5,948 nt of DNA from Ruminiclostridium sp. (lineage in GTDB: Bacteria > Bacillota_A > Clostridia > Oscillospirales > Ruminococcaceae): positions 1-5,948 of the forward strand of contig JAFZOA010000095.1 in the NCBI GenBank assembly GCA_017550775.1, read 5' to 3'. The position numbers were made by a program, and so were the translations under genes. The notes beneath the pieces were generated by a model. It was given only the letters and a program-made list of their open reading frames with translations, was not told where the DNA came from and did not search any database. The first letter of the stretch is position 1. Every line of letters begins with the position of its first letter. This document shows, in pieces, positions 1 to 5,646 of this stretch.

Positions 1-1
1 C

Positions 2-532
2 ACTATCGACGACGGGAGCATCGTGGTCGACGGGAACGATATTGCGAAGTATTCAAGAAAAGAGCTTATAACATACCGACGCTATGAGATAGGGTTCATA
101 TTCCAGTTCTACAACCTGATACAGAACCTTACCGCCAAGGAGAACGTTGAGCTCGCGGCGCAGACCTGCAAGGATTTCGTGCCGGCGGACATCATGCTCG
201 AACAGGTGGGGCTCGGCGAGAGACTTGACAACTTCCCGGCGCAGCTGTCGGGCGGTGAGCAGCAGAGAGTCGCGATTGCGCGCGCACTCGCGAAGAAGCC
301 GAAGCTGCTGCTGTGCGACGAGCCGACCGGCGCGCTCGACTACAACACCGGTAAGATGATACTGAAGCTGCTTCAGGACACCTGCCGCAACAGGGGTATG
401 ACGGTGGTGCTGGTAACGCACAACTCGGCGATAGCGCCTATGGCGGACAGGGTGATATACCTTAAGAACAGCAAAGTTCTGGACGAGGTGACCAACGCTT
501 CGCCCACGCCCGTAGAGAACATAGAATGGTGA
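2..532 (+). CDS. ABC transporter ATP-binding protein, MacB/LolD-type (5' truncated)
   Basis: This is the C-terminal three quarters of an ABC transporter nucleotide-binding subunit, which hydrolyses ATP on the cytoplasmic face to power a membrane permease. The reading frame is open to the window edge, so the N-terminus with the Walker A loop lies outside; the GTG at 23 is an internal Val codon, not the start. Visible motifs are the Q-loop (FIFQFYNLI, Gln at 104-106), the ABC signature LSGGEQQ (245-265), Walker [13 protein letters not shown] (from 305) and the H-loop VTHN (His at 419-421). The [14 protein letters not shown] and DEPTGALD wording is typical of the MacB/LolD/FtsE-like subfamily, which pairs with FtsX-like permeases for efflux of peptides or lipoproteins, or for cell-envelope work. 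No permease follows, so the partner is presumably upstream. The substrate cannot be deduced. The family call is firm; the exact role is unknown. Confidence 0.93.
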   Translation, partial: TIDDGSIVVDGNDIAKYSRKELITYRRYEIGFIFQFYNLIQNLTAKENVELAAQTCKDFVPADIMLEQVGLGERLDNFPAQLSGGEQQRVAIARALAKKPKLLLCDEPTGALDYNTGKMILKLLQDTCRNRGMTVVLVTHNSAIAPMADRVIYLKNSKVLDEVTNASPTPVENIEW

Positions 533-616
533 GAATACCGTTCCGGTAAGCGGGCATACAGTGTTTTTCGCCGTTATACAACGGCAGATAAAACGGAAGA
601 AGGGATAAACGACCAT

Positions 617-1837
617 ATGAGCTTTCTTATTTCAAAGCAGGCCGTCTTTAATCAGAGCGGCGGTACAGATATGTATGAGATGCTGTACTCCTTTGTAAGC
701 AAGAGAAATCCTACTGGCGACGAATCACTTGTAAACAACTCGGAGATAGAAGAGGCAAAGGACTACATAAAGCGCAACATGGATACGATCTTCGACAAGA
801 AGACGGCGTATATCCGGTTTTCACAGCTTCTCCTTGACAACAACTTCCATGAGCTGTTCCTGAAGGAGATGCTCGTTATAGAGATACCCACCGAGCTTCT
901 TGCCGACCCGGTCTCTCTCCAGCAGTGCATGAGGCTCAAACGTCTCGGTTACACTATCGCGCTCTCCGGCTTCCTTTACAACGAGGATAACGAGGAGCTG
1001 TTCAACTTCGCGGATATACTGCGGTTCGACATAAACTCCGACAACGACGAGATAACCTATACGGTCAAGAAGTGTCATGAGCGCGGAAAGCGTGCGCTCG
1101 CGGACAATGTTGAGGAGCAGGAGCATTTTGAGTTTGCGCGCGAGCTCGACATCGACTATGTAAGAGGCGGATTTTTCTCAAAGCCCGTGCTTGAGACCAA
1201 GCGCTCCGGCGGTCCCATGATAAAGACGTTCCTGCAGATACTTGCGCTTCTGTACAGCCCCGACCCGAATATCGAGTATATATCGGCGGTCATTTCCACC
1301 GACCCGGTGCTTACGATAAAGCTGCTGAAAGTCATAAACCAGCTCTGTGCAGACAAGGGAAACACGGTCTCCACCGTGCGTCAGGCGCTCGTAATGCTCG
1401 GTATAGACAGGCTTAAGGAATGGATATACCTTGTCGGGCTCCAGAGGCTCAACCGTAACTCGCCGGCGGAGATACTGCGTCTCGCGCTGTTCAGGGCGAG
1501 GTTCTGTGAGCGCATATCCCGCAATTCCGGCGGAAGCGTCGGCTCACGCAGCAACGAGGTGTACCTCATGGGTCTTATCTCGATAGTTACCGGAAGCAAG
1601 GACGAGGAAGCGCTGTCCAAGGCGCTCGCCGACCTTCCCGTATCCTACGAGATCAAGGACGGTATCACCGGCGGTGGCGTGTTCGGCGATATCTTCAACC
1701 TTTCTCGCTGCTATGAGATCGGAGACTGGGACGGCGTTTCGATCCTCGCGGGATCCTGCAACATAGACTATGATGTGCTCGCCAACGAGTACATAGAAGC
1801 ACAGAAGTTTGTCAAGAAATACGGTAATTTCGGCTGA
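617..1837 (+). CDS. EAL (degenerate) - HDOD domain signalling protein
   Basis: This 406-residue protein has the architecture of YuxH-like EAL-HDOD proteins and the usual family length of about 400. Residues 1-195 form an EAL-like fold: FLISKQAVFNQ and YEMLY (20-24, at the EAL position), IEIPTE (88-93), LRFDIN (135-140) and RGGFFSKP (183-190, matching the QGxxFSKP end of EAL domains). The metal-binding DDFG segment is replaced by SGFLYNEDNEEL (117-128), so cyclic-di-GMP hydrolysis is unlikely; it may bind ligand or act as a scaffold. Residues about 200-390 are an HDOD domain (FLQILALLYSPDPNIEYISA, STDPVLTIKLLKVIN, ALVMLGIDRLKEW), an HD-fold module without catalytic metal ligands. ATG 617 is chosen because the conserved N-terminal strand starts there, with AGAAGGG (598-604) upstream at 12 nt. 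It lies 84 nt after the ABC gene and 159 nt before rpmH, so it probably belongs to the upstream unit. The cellular role is unknown. Confidence 0.88.
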   Translation: MSFLISKQAVFNQSGGTDMYEMLYSFVSKRNPTGDESLVNNSEIEEAKDYIKRNMDTIFDKKTAYIRFSQLLLDNNFHELFLKEMLVIEIPTELLADPVSLQQCMRLKRLGYTIALSGFLYNEDNEELFNFADILRFDINSDNDEITYTVKKCHERGKRALADNVEEQEHFEFARELDIDYVRGGFFSKPVLETKRSGGPMIKTFLQILALLYSPDPNIEYISAVISTDPVLTIKLLKVINQLCADKGNTVSTVRQALVMLGIDRLKEWIYLVGLQRLNRNSPAEILRLALFRARFCERISRNSGGSVGSRSNEVYLMGLISIVTGSKDEEALSKALADLPVSYEIKDGITGGGVFGDIFNLSRCYEIGDWDGVSILAGSCNIDYDVLANEYIEAQKFVKKYGNFG

Positions 1838-1884
1838 TATCCGAAGCCGGAGCAAAAAAATTGCGGGAAAATTCTTTTTTCCTC

Positions 1885-1913
1885 TTGACAAGAGACGGAT
1901 TTTTGATTATAAT
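1885..1913 (+). promoter_or_regulatory. Sigma-A promoter of the rpmH-rnpA-yidD-yidC-jag cluster
   Basis: A perfect -35 TTGACA (1885-1890) and a perfect -10 TATAAT (1908-1913) are separated by 17 bp. The expected start of transcription is about 1920, giving a leader of roughly 77 nt before rpmH. Full consensus at both boxes fits the high demand for ribosomal protein L34. A T-rich stretch just upstream (1871-1880) could act as an UP-like element. Confidence 0.9.
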
Positions 1914-1922
1914 AATATAGTT

Positions 1923-1954
1923 GTTATCTTAGGGAAGTTCTGTCCCCGGATAAC
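1923..1954 (+). promoter_or_regulatory. Stem-loop in the rpmH 5' leader
   Basis: Right after the predicted transcription start, GTTATC (1923-1928) can pair with GATAAC (1949-1954), enclosing an inner stem GGGA/TCCC (1932-1935 with 1943-1946) and a 7-nt loop. There is no T run after it, so it is not a simple attenuator. It may stabilise the mRNA 5' end or be a regulatory leader. The pairing is read directly; a function is only inferred. Confidence 0.4.
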
Positions 1955-1983
1955 TGTGACAGACCAATCAGTGAGATCGAAAC

Positions 1984-1988
1984 GGAGG
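1984..1988 (+). promoter_or_regulatory. Ribosome binding site of rpmH
   Basis: A full GGAGG lies 8 nt before ATG 1997. It is the strongest ribosome binding site in the window and fixes the start of the 44-residue rpmH frame. Confidence 0.9.
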
Positions 1989-1996
1989 TAATTGAG

Positions 1997-2131
1997 ATGA
2001 AAAGAACATACCAGCCCAAGAAGCGCCAGAGAAAGATGGAACACGGCTTCAGAAAGAGAATGAGCACTTCCAACGGACGTAAGGTCCTCGCAAGAAGACG
2101 CGCAAAGGGCAGAAAAAAGCTCACATACTAA
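1997..2131 (+). CDS. rpmH: 50S ribosomal protein L34
   Basis: This 44-residue, extremely basic protein begins [20 protein letters not shown] and ends GRKKLTY. The KRTYQP start, the GFRxRM segment and the [17 protein letters not shown] segment are the diagnostic signature of L34, and the length is exactly that expected. L34 is a late-assembling protein of the large ribosomal subunit that contacts 23S rRNA. It is the first gene after a consensus promoter and has the best ribosome binding site of the cluster, so it probably sets the expression level of the operon. The stop codon TAA is only 4 nt before the rnpA start. The adjacency rpmH-rnpA is one of the most conserved in bacteria. I see nothing unusual in the protein. 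Confidence 0.98.
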   Translation: MKRTYQPKKRQRKMEHGFRKRMSTSNGRKVLARRRAKGRKKLTY

Positions 2132-2135
2132 GCTT

Positions 2136-2546
2136 ATGGGCGATTTTTCAAAACGGTTTTACGCAATCAAAAAAGACCGCGAATTCCGGTTCCTGTATAA
2201 AAAGGGACAGAGCATGGGAAGCTATGGCTTTATATGCTACTTCCGCGCCTCTAACCGCCGCAGAAACAGATGCGGCATAGTTACGGGCAAGAAGGTCGGG
2301 AACGCGGTCGCAAGAAACCGTTCGAGAAGAGTTATCCGTGAAGCATTCAGGATCTTCGACAATGAACTGTCGGCGGTCACCGACAAACGCTTTGATTTCG
2401 TGTTTGTCGCGAGAGAAAAGACCCCGACGCTAAAATCAACTCAGATACTCGGGACTATGCGAGTGAAGCTGAAACCGCTGCTCATCGGAAAGAACGGCGG
2501 TAGTGACGGAGCGGGCAGACCGGACTCAAAGCCTTCCGGCGAATGA
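2136..2546 (+). CDS. rnpA: Ribonuclease P protein component
   Basis: This 136-residue basic protein is the protein subunit of RNase P, which works with the catalytic RNA (rnpB, not in the window) to cut the 5' leader from precursor tRNAs. The diagnostic RNR motif is present as [14 protein letters not shown] (59-72), preceded by [12 protein letters not shown] (47-58) and by the N-terminal pattern [12 protein letters not shown] (13-24) of the family. The typical length is 110-120; the extra residues form a hydrophilic Gly/Ser/Lys tail after about residue 117. ATG 2136 lies 4 nt after the rpmH stop and has no clear Shine-Dalgarno sequence of its own, so translation is probably coupled to rpmH. 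Its stop codon overlaps the start of the next gene (ATGA, 2543-2546). Confidence 0.97.
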   Translation: MGDFSKRFYAIKKDREFRFLYKKGQSMGSYGFICYFRASNRRRNRCGIVTGKKVGNAVARNRSRRVIREAFRIFDNELSAVTDKRFDFVFVAREKTPTLKSTQILGTMRVKLKPLLIGKNGGSDGAGRPDSKPSGE

Positions 2547-2833
2547 ACCGGGATAGCTGCCCCTATAATAATGTACTGATGAAATACCTGTTGATCGGAT
2601 TGATAAAGCTTTACAGAATCACATTGTCCAGACTAAAGCCGCCTTGCTGCCGGTTTTATCCGACTTGCTCCGTTTATGGGATCAATGCGATAAGACGCTT
2701 CGGTTCGTTCAAGGGCGGCTATTTGACTGTAAAGCGCATTGCGAGGTGCAACCCGTTCAGCAGGGGAGGGTATGACCCCGTCCCGGAAGAGTTCAGCTTT
2801 TTTCGCCAGACAGATAAAAATAACAGTGTTTGA
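2543..2833 (+). CDS. yidD: Membrane protein insertion efficiency factor YidD
   Basis: YidD is a small membrane-associated protein that assists YidC-dependent insertion of inner-membrane proteins. The family core is clear: [28 protein letters not shown] in outline, then Y..NAIRRFG, a Gly-rich turn, [10 protein letters not shown] and [10 protein letters not shown], with the conserved cysteines of RFYPTCS and RCNPF. ATG 2543 gives 96 residues and overlaps the rnpA stop by 4 nt (ATGA), a classic coupled restart. A second ATG at 2579 would give 84 residues and starts at [13 protein letters not shown], which is where family members usually begin; neither has a strong Shine-Dalgarno sequence. I chose 2543 because of the overlap, with moderate certainty. 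The first 12 residues look unconserved. The gene sits next to yidC, its functional partner. Confidence 0.95.
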   Translation: MNRDSCPYNNVLMKYLLIGLIKLYRITLSRLKPPCCRFYPTCSVYGINAIRRFGSFKGGYLTVKRIARCNPFSRGGYDPVPEEFSFFRQTDKNNSV

Positions 2834-2840
2834 ATAATAA

Positions 2841-2848
2841 AGGGTGAT
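2841..2848 (+). promoter_or_regulatory. Ribosome binding site that decides the yidC start
   Basis: AGGGTGAT contains GGTGAT, which complements the 3' end of 16S rRNA (AAGGAGGTGATC extended Shine-Dalgarno). It lies directly before an in-frame TAA (2848-2850) and the codons ATT ATT. The spacing from AGGG to ATT 2851 is 6 nt and to ATT 2854 is 9 nt, both optimal. The TTG at 2872 is 27 nt away, too far. Confidence 0.65.
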
Positions 2849-2850
2849 AA

Positions 2851-4272
2851 ATTATTAATTTCCTGTACACTTTGATCGGAACGCCGCTCGGCTACATCAT
2901 GTGGGTGTGCTATGCGCTGGTGCAGAATGTTGGCTGGGCTATCATTCTGTTTACCTTCATCACGCGCGCGGCTATGTTCCCCATTAACCTTAAACAGCAG
3001 AAGAATACCGCGATCTCTCAGCTCTATATGCCGAGAGTGCGCGAGATACAGACCAAGTACAAAAACAACCAGCAGAAACAGCAGGAGGAGCTGATGAAGC
3101 TCCAGAAGGAGGGATATAATCCCACCGGAGGCTGTCTGCCGATGCTGCTCACCTTCCTTATCCTGTTCGGCGTCATCGACGTTGTTTATAAGCCGATGAC
3201 TCACATGGAGCATTTCAGCGGTGAGACTATCAACGCTATCGTCGCTTCGGCAAGAGAGGTCGATATCGCACAGACGCTTCTCGCAAGCCCCGACGATTAT
3301 AGCGCCGTCCTTGATTACATCAAAGACAACAACACCATAACCTATACCGAGAACGAAGTTACCGGCGATGACGGCAAGAAGTCAAAGGAAAACAACAGGA
3401 TCAAAGTTCAGGAAGGCTTCAATCTTGACAACGCCAAGAAGGATATAAACGTTACTCAGGCGGATCTGGACAAACTTTCCGGTCTGCTCAAGGCGAATAA
3501 CTTCAACGATATGCTGAACACCCTGTTCTCCAACAACTCGCGGCTTTCCGACCCGATGAGAACGGCGCTCCAGCAAATCTATGTGAACTACGGCGACAAT
3601 ACGCTGTACAGAGAGCTTCGTGCGCTCAACTGCTACGAGAGAGACGACGCGAACAAGCAGCTTATCGTCAGCAATTCCGGCATCGACAGCGATATTTCCG
3701 CAAGACTCGACAAGCTCAGCGGGAACATCTACTTCTGCGGCATCAACCTCGGTGAGCAGCCGCGCATGGAGTTCAACGAGCTCATCTTTATCCCGATAAT
3801 CGCGTTCGTGTTCTCGTTCGCTCAGATGTTCATTCAGCAGTACCTCATGGAGAAGCAGAACCCCGAGCTCGCAAAGCAGCAGGGATCAATGAAGCTGATG
3901 CTTTTCATGATGCCGTTCGTTTCGCTGTTCATCGTATTCAGCGTTCCGGCGGGCGCAGGCTTCTACTGGTCAATCTCTTACCTGTTCGGTATCATTCAGA
4001 GCCTTATCATGTTCAAATTCTGGCCGTCCGACAAGATCAGAGAGGAAGCTAAAGCCAAAATGGAAGCTCAGTCTGCCGAGAGGGAACAGCGCGCGACTGT
4101 CATAACTGTAGACGCGGAAGGCAATGAGGTCGAAAAGACCGAGCGTATATCAAAGCTAACACAGAAGGAAATAAAAGAACTGAATAAAAAGAAGCTTGAA
4201 GCCGCGAGAAGAGCGGACGCGGAGAAGTACGGGGAGGAATATGTAGAGCTTCCCGATGATGATGATATCTGA
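2851..4272 (+). CDS. yidC: Membrane protein insertase YidC/OxaA with long extracytoplasmic insert; probable AUU start
   Basis: YidC inserts and folds proteins in the cytoplasmic membrane, alone or with SecYEG. The first helix ends in FTFITRAAMFPINLKQQ, with the Arg of the hydrophilic groove at 39. A cytoplasmic coiled-coil hairpin (about 48-90) is followed by GGCLPMLLTFLILFGVI (TM2, 93-109), TM3 (311-331), TM4 (348-366) and TM5 (368-389), ending in a charged tail of about 80 residues. Between TM2 and TM3 lies a soluble segment (about 115-305) far longer than in Bacillus YidC, which explains the 473-residue length. No lipoprotein signal is visible. The frame is closed by TAA at 2848-2850, so the start must be at or after 2851. 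ATT 2851 gives MINFLYTLIGTPLGY, agrees with the ribosome binding site and keeps the hydrophobic N-terminus. TTG 2872 and ATG 2899 lack a ribosome binding site. Confidence 0.93.
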   Translation: MINFLYTLIGTPLGYIMWVCYALVQNVGWAIILFTFITRAAMFPINLKQQKNTAISQLYMPRVREIQTKYKNNQQKQQEELMKLQKEGYNPTGGCLPMLLTFLILFGVIDVVYKPMTHMEHFSGETINAIVASAREVDIAQTLLASPDDYSAVLDYIKDNNTITYTENEVTGDDGKKSKENNRIKVQEGFNLDNAKKDINVTQADLDKLSGLLKANNFNDMLNTLFSNNSRLSDPMRTALQQIYVNYGDNTLYRELRALNCYERDDANKQLIVSNSGIDSDISARLDKLSGNIYFCGINLGEQPRMEFNELIFIPIIAFVFSFAQMFIQQYLMEKQNPELAKQQGSMKLMLFMMPFVSLFIVFSVPAGAGFYWSISYLFGIIQSLIMFKFWPSDKIREEAKAKMEAQSAEREQRATVITVDAEGNEVEKTERISKLTQKEIKELNKKKLEAARRADAEKYGEEYVELPDDDDI

Positions 4273-4295
4273 TAGAAGAAAGGACACTTGTCAAA

Positions 4296-5264
4296 ATGGA
4301 AAAGATCTATACAGCAAAGACCGAAGAGCTGGCAAAAGAACAGGCTATTAACGAATTCCGCGAACTTGGGATCGGAGAGGACGATATCACATTTGAGATA
4401 GTTGAGCAGCCGAGAAAAGGTATCTTCGGCATGAAAGGCGATTTCCGTATAAAGGCATTTGCTGCGGAAGTTATCGCTACTGCGGACAGTATTGCCGAGG
4501 AGGAGTCCGGAGCTGAGACTGCCGCGGCAGAAGAGACTGCACCGTCGGACGATATGCCCGAGCAGCAGATTTCCGCTCCCGAGGGTGATGTGGACGTGAT
4601 GCAGACCGAAAAGGTGAAGAACGCCCAGAATTATCTGAACAAGGTGCTTGCCGCTCTCGGACTTAAGAACTACACGATCAATACCGAGAAGAACGGTGAC
4701 ACCGTTGTGCTGGACATCGTCGGCGATAAGCTCGGAGTTGTTATAGGCAGACGCGGAGAGACTCTCGATGCTCTCCAGTACCTCACGATACTCGCGAGCA
4801 ACAAGGCGGAGAATTCCTACTGCCGGATCTCTGTGGACTGCAACGGCTACAGGGCAAAGCGCAAGGAGACCCTTGAGGCTCTCGCTGTCAAGACCGCACA
4901 CAGAGTGCTCAAGCAGGGAAGACGTATCACCCTTGAACCTATGAACCCCTACGAGAGACGCATTATCCACAGCAAGGTGGCCGAGATCGAGGGAGTGTTC
5001 AGCAACTCCGTCGGTGAGGAGCCTTTCAGAAAGGTTGTCATCTCCTCCAACACCAAGCCCACATACAGCGGTCGCGGTGACAGAGGCGGTAAGCGCGGTG
5101 AAAGACGTTCCTACTCCACCGGTAAGAGCTATCGCCAGTCCTCCGGCTTCTCCACCTCATTCGAGCGAGAGTACAAGCGCACTCAGTCGGAGCCGGTGAA
5201 CTATTCGCAGGAGACCGTGGATATCGAGAAGAATACTTCTCTTTACGGCAAAATAGAACTGTGA
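4296..5264 (+). CDS. jag: RNA-binding protein Jag/KhpB (Jag_N-KH-R3H) with Arg/Gly-rich tail
   Basis: This 322-residue protein belongs to the Jag/KhpB family, cytoplasmic RNA-binding proteins that in other Gram-positive bacteria act with KhpA on mRNAs of cell division and envelope genes. Domains in order: Jag_N (1-55, with RKGIFGMKG at 40-48), an acidic Ala/Glu-rich linker (about 60-105), a KH domain (about 109-182, with the GxxG loop IGRRGETL at 150-157) and an R3H domain (about 185-251, with R221-xxx-H225 in YERRIIHSKV). After residue 253 comes a low-complexity tail rich in Arg, Gly and Ser (GRGDRGGKRGERR at 259-271), longer than the core family needs and likely to add RNA affinity. ATG 4296 has AAAGGA (4279-4284) 11 nt upstream. 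The gene starts 23 nt after yidC, the standard neighbour, and is followed at once by a terminator. Confidence 0.96.
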   Translation: MEKIYTAKTEELAKEQAINEFRELGIGEDDITFEIVEQPRKGIFGMKGDFRIKAFAAEVIATADSIAEEESGAETAAAEETAPSDDMPEQQISAPEGDVDVMQTEKVKNAQNYLNKVLAALGLKNYTINTEKNGDTVVLDIVGDKLGVVIGRRGETLDALQYLTILASNKAENSYCRISVDCNGYRAKRKETLEALAVKTAHRVLKQGRRITLEPMNPYERRIIHSKVAEIEGVFSNSVGEEPFRKVVISSNTKPTYSGRGDRGGKRGERRSYSTGKSYRQSSGFSTSFEREYKRTQSEPVNYSQETVDIEKNTSLYGKIEL

Positions 5265-5269
5265 TATGT

Positions 5270-5300
5270 CGGGGCAGGCAATATGTGCCTGTCCCGTTTT
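5270..5300 (+). terminator. Rho-independent terminator after jag
   Basis: An 11-bp stem, CGGGGCAGGCA (5270-5280) with TGCCTGTCCCG (5286-5296), contains one G-U pair and a 5-nt loop, and is followed by TTTT (5297-5300). It begins 6 nt after the jag stop, so it should end the rpmH-jag transcript. The T run is short (4), and the tRNA starts 2 nt later, so some read-through is plausible. Confidence 0.85.
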
Positions 5301-5302
5301 AC

Positions 5303-5377
5303 TGGACTGTCGCCAAGTGGTAAGGCAAGGGACTTTGACTCCCTCACCCGTGGGTTCAAATCCCGCCAGCCCAACCA
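5303..5377 (+). tRNA. tRNA-Gln (anticodon UUG)
   Basis: The cloverleaf folds well. The acceptor stem is TGGACTG (5303-5309) with CAGCCCA (5367-5373). The D arm is GCC/GGC (5312-5314 with 5324-5326). The anticodon stem is AGGGA/TCCCT (5328-5332 with 5340-5344), with loop CTTTGAC and anticodon TTG at 5335-5337. The T arm is GTGGG/CCCGC (5350-5354 with 5362-5366), with loop TTCAAAT. The discriminator base is A (5374) and the CCA end is encoded (5375-5377). Codons read are CAA and CAG. The fourth acceptor pair is A5306 opposite C5370, a mismatch where this tRNA usually has G-C. No sigma-A promoter of good quality lies between the terminator and the tRNA. Confidence 0.95.
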
Positions 5378-5469
5378 GAAACGCCGCTGACGCGGCTCAG
5401 AGAATAGTGAAGAGTGAATAATGAATAGTTAATAGTAAACTAACAGGGGAAGAACCTGCGGCGTTTCTG
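5376..5469 (+). repeat. 12-bp inverted repeat starting in the tRNA CCA end
   Basis: CAGAAACGCCGC (5376-5387) is perfectly complementary in inverted order to GCGGCGTTTCTG (5458-5469). The 5' arm includes the last two bases of the tRNA CCA. Part of the same arm, GCCGC (5383-5387), can instead pair locally with GCGGC (5392-5396) across a 4-nt loop. The repeat interlocks with the 28-bp repeat at 5402-5498. Confidence 0.7.
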
Positions 5470-5498
5470 TACTATTCATTATTCACTTTTCACTATTC
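5402..5498. repeat. 28-bp inverted repeat made of degenerate 7-bp units
   Basis: Bases 5402-5429 and 5471-5498 are inverted copies, with 27 of 28 positions matching; the odd one would be a G-U pair in RNA. The spacer is 41 nt. Each arm is itself a run of heptamers. The left arm has units starting at 5402, 5409, 5416, 5423 and 5430 (GAATAGT and variants). The right arm has units at 5471, 5478, 5485 and 5492 (ACTATTC and variants). This resembles a small non-coding mobile or dispersed repeat of the MITE/REP kind, or a heptanucleotide tandem repeat that has been inverted. No T run follows, so it is not a clear terminator. No open frame lies inside it. Confidence 0.75.
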
Positions 5499-5548
5499 AC
5501 TAAACGGCAGGACGCAGAAATCGTCCCTTTCAAAATATACTTGTTGTA

Positions 5549-5608
5549 ACGCAATCACACGGCATTCGCCGTTTATCCGCTCGTTTCTTTTCAGCAATGG
5601 GCGGATTT
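5549..5608. repeat. 60-bp direct repeat, copy 1
   Basis: This copy matches 5647-5706 at about 51 of 60 positions by eye. It contains a perfect small hairpin ACGGC-ATTC-GCCGT (5559-5572). It also contains a second imperfect hairpin, CGTTTC/GCAATG (5582-5587 with 5594-5599), around the loop TTTTCA, and ends in GGGCGGATTT. No coding potential is apparent on either strand. Confidence 0.75.
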
Positions 5609-5646
5609 ACTGCCTCGCTGTCCGGAGCTCGGATATAATTTTTTTT

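Noticed and set aside
23..25. GTG as the start of the ABC ATPase
   Set aside because: The frame continues upstream to the window edge with family-like residues ([11 protein letters not shown]), and the Walker A region must lie further upstream.
570..585. Hairpin GCCGTT/AACGGC before the EAL-HDOD gene as a terminator
   Set aside because: There is no T run after it on either strand. A 6-bp hairpin alone is weak evidence.
53..616. A minus-strand open frame opposite the ABC ATPase gene
   Set aside because: The + strand encodes clear ABC motifs over the same bases, and the minus-strand product is Arg/Val-rich with no family resemblance.
1829..1880. Terminator after the EAL-HDOD gene
   Set aside because: TTCGGCT can pair with AGCCGGA (1829-1835 with 1845-1851), but an A run follows, not a T run. 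The T run at 1875-1880 lacks an adjacent GC-rich stem.
1838..1996. Replication origin next to rpmH
   Set aside because: No DnaA boxes of the TTATNCACA type and no dnaA gene are visible.
2872..2874. TTG as the start of yidC
   Set aside because: No ribosome binding site lies at a workable distance, and it would remove part of the hydrophobic N-terminus.
4068..4970. A 300-codon open frame on the minus strand opposite the yidC end and jag
   Set aside because: It lies entirely opposite two well-supported genes, has no recognisable motif and no start signals. It is a by-product of codon bias on the other strand.
5510..5530. Terminator of the tRNA: GGACG/CGTCC followed by CTTT
   Set aside because: The stem is 5 bp with a 7-nt loop and only three T residues. 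It is possible but too weak to annotate.
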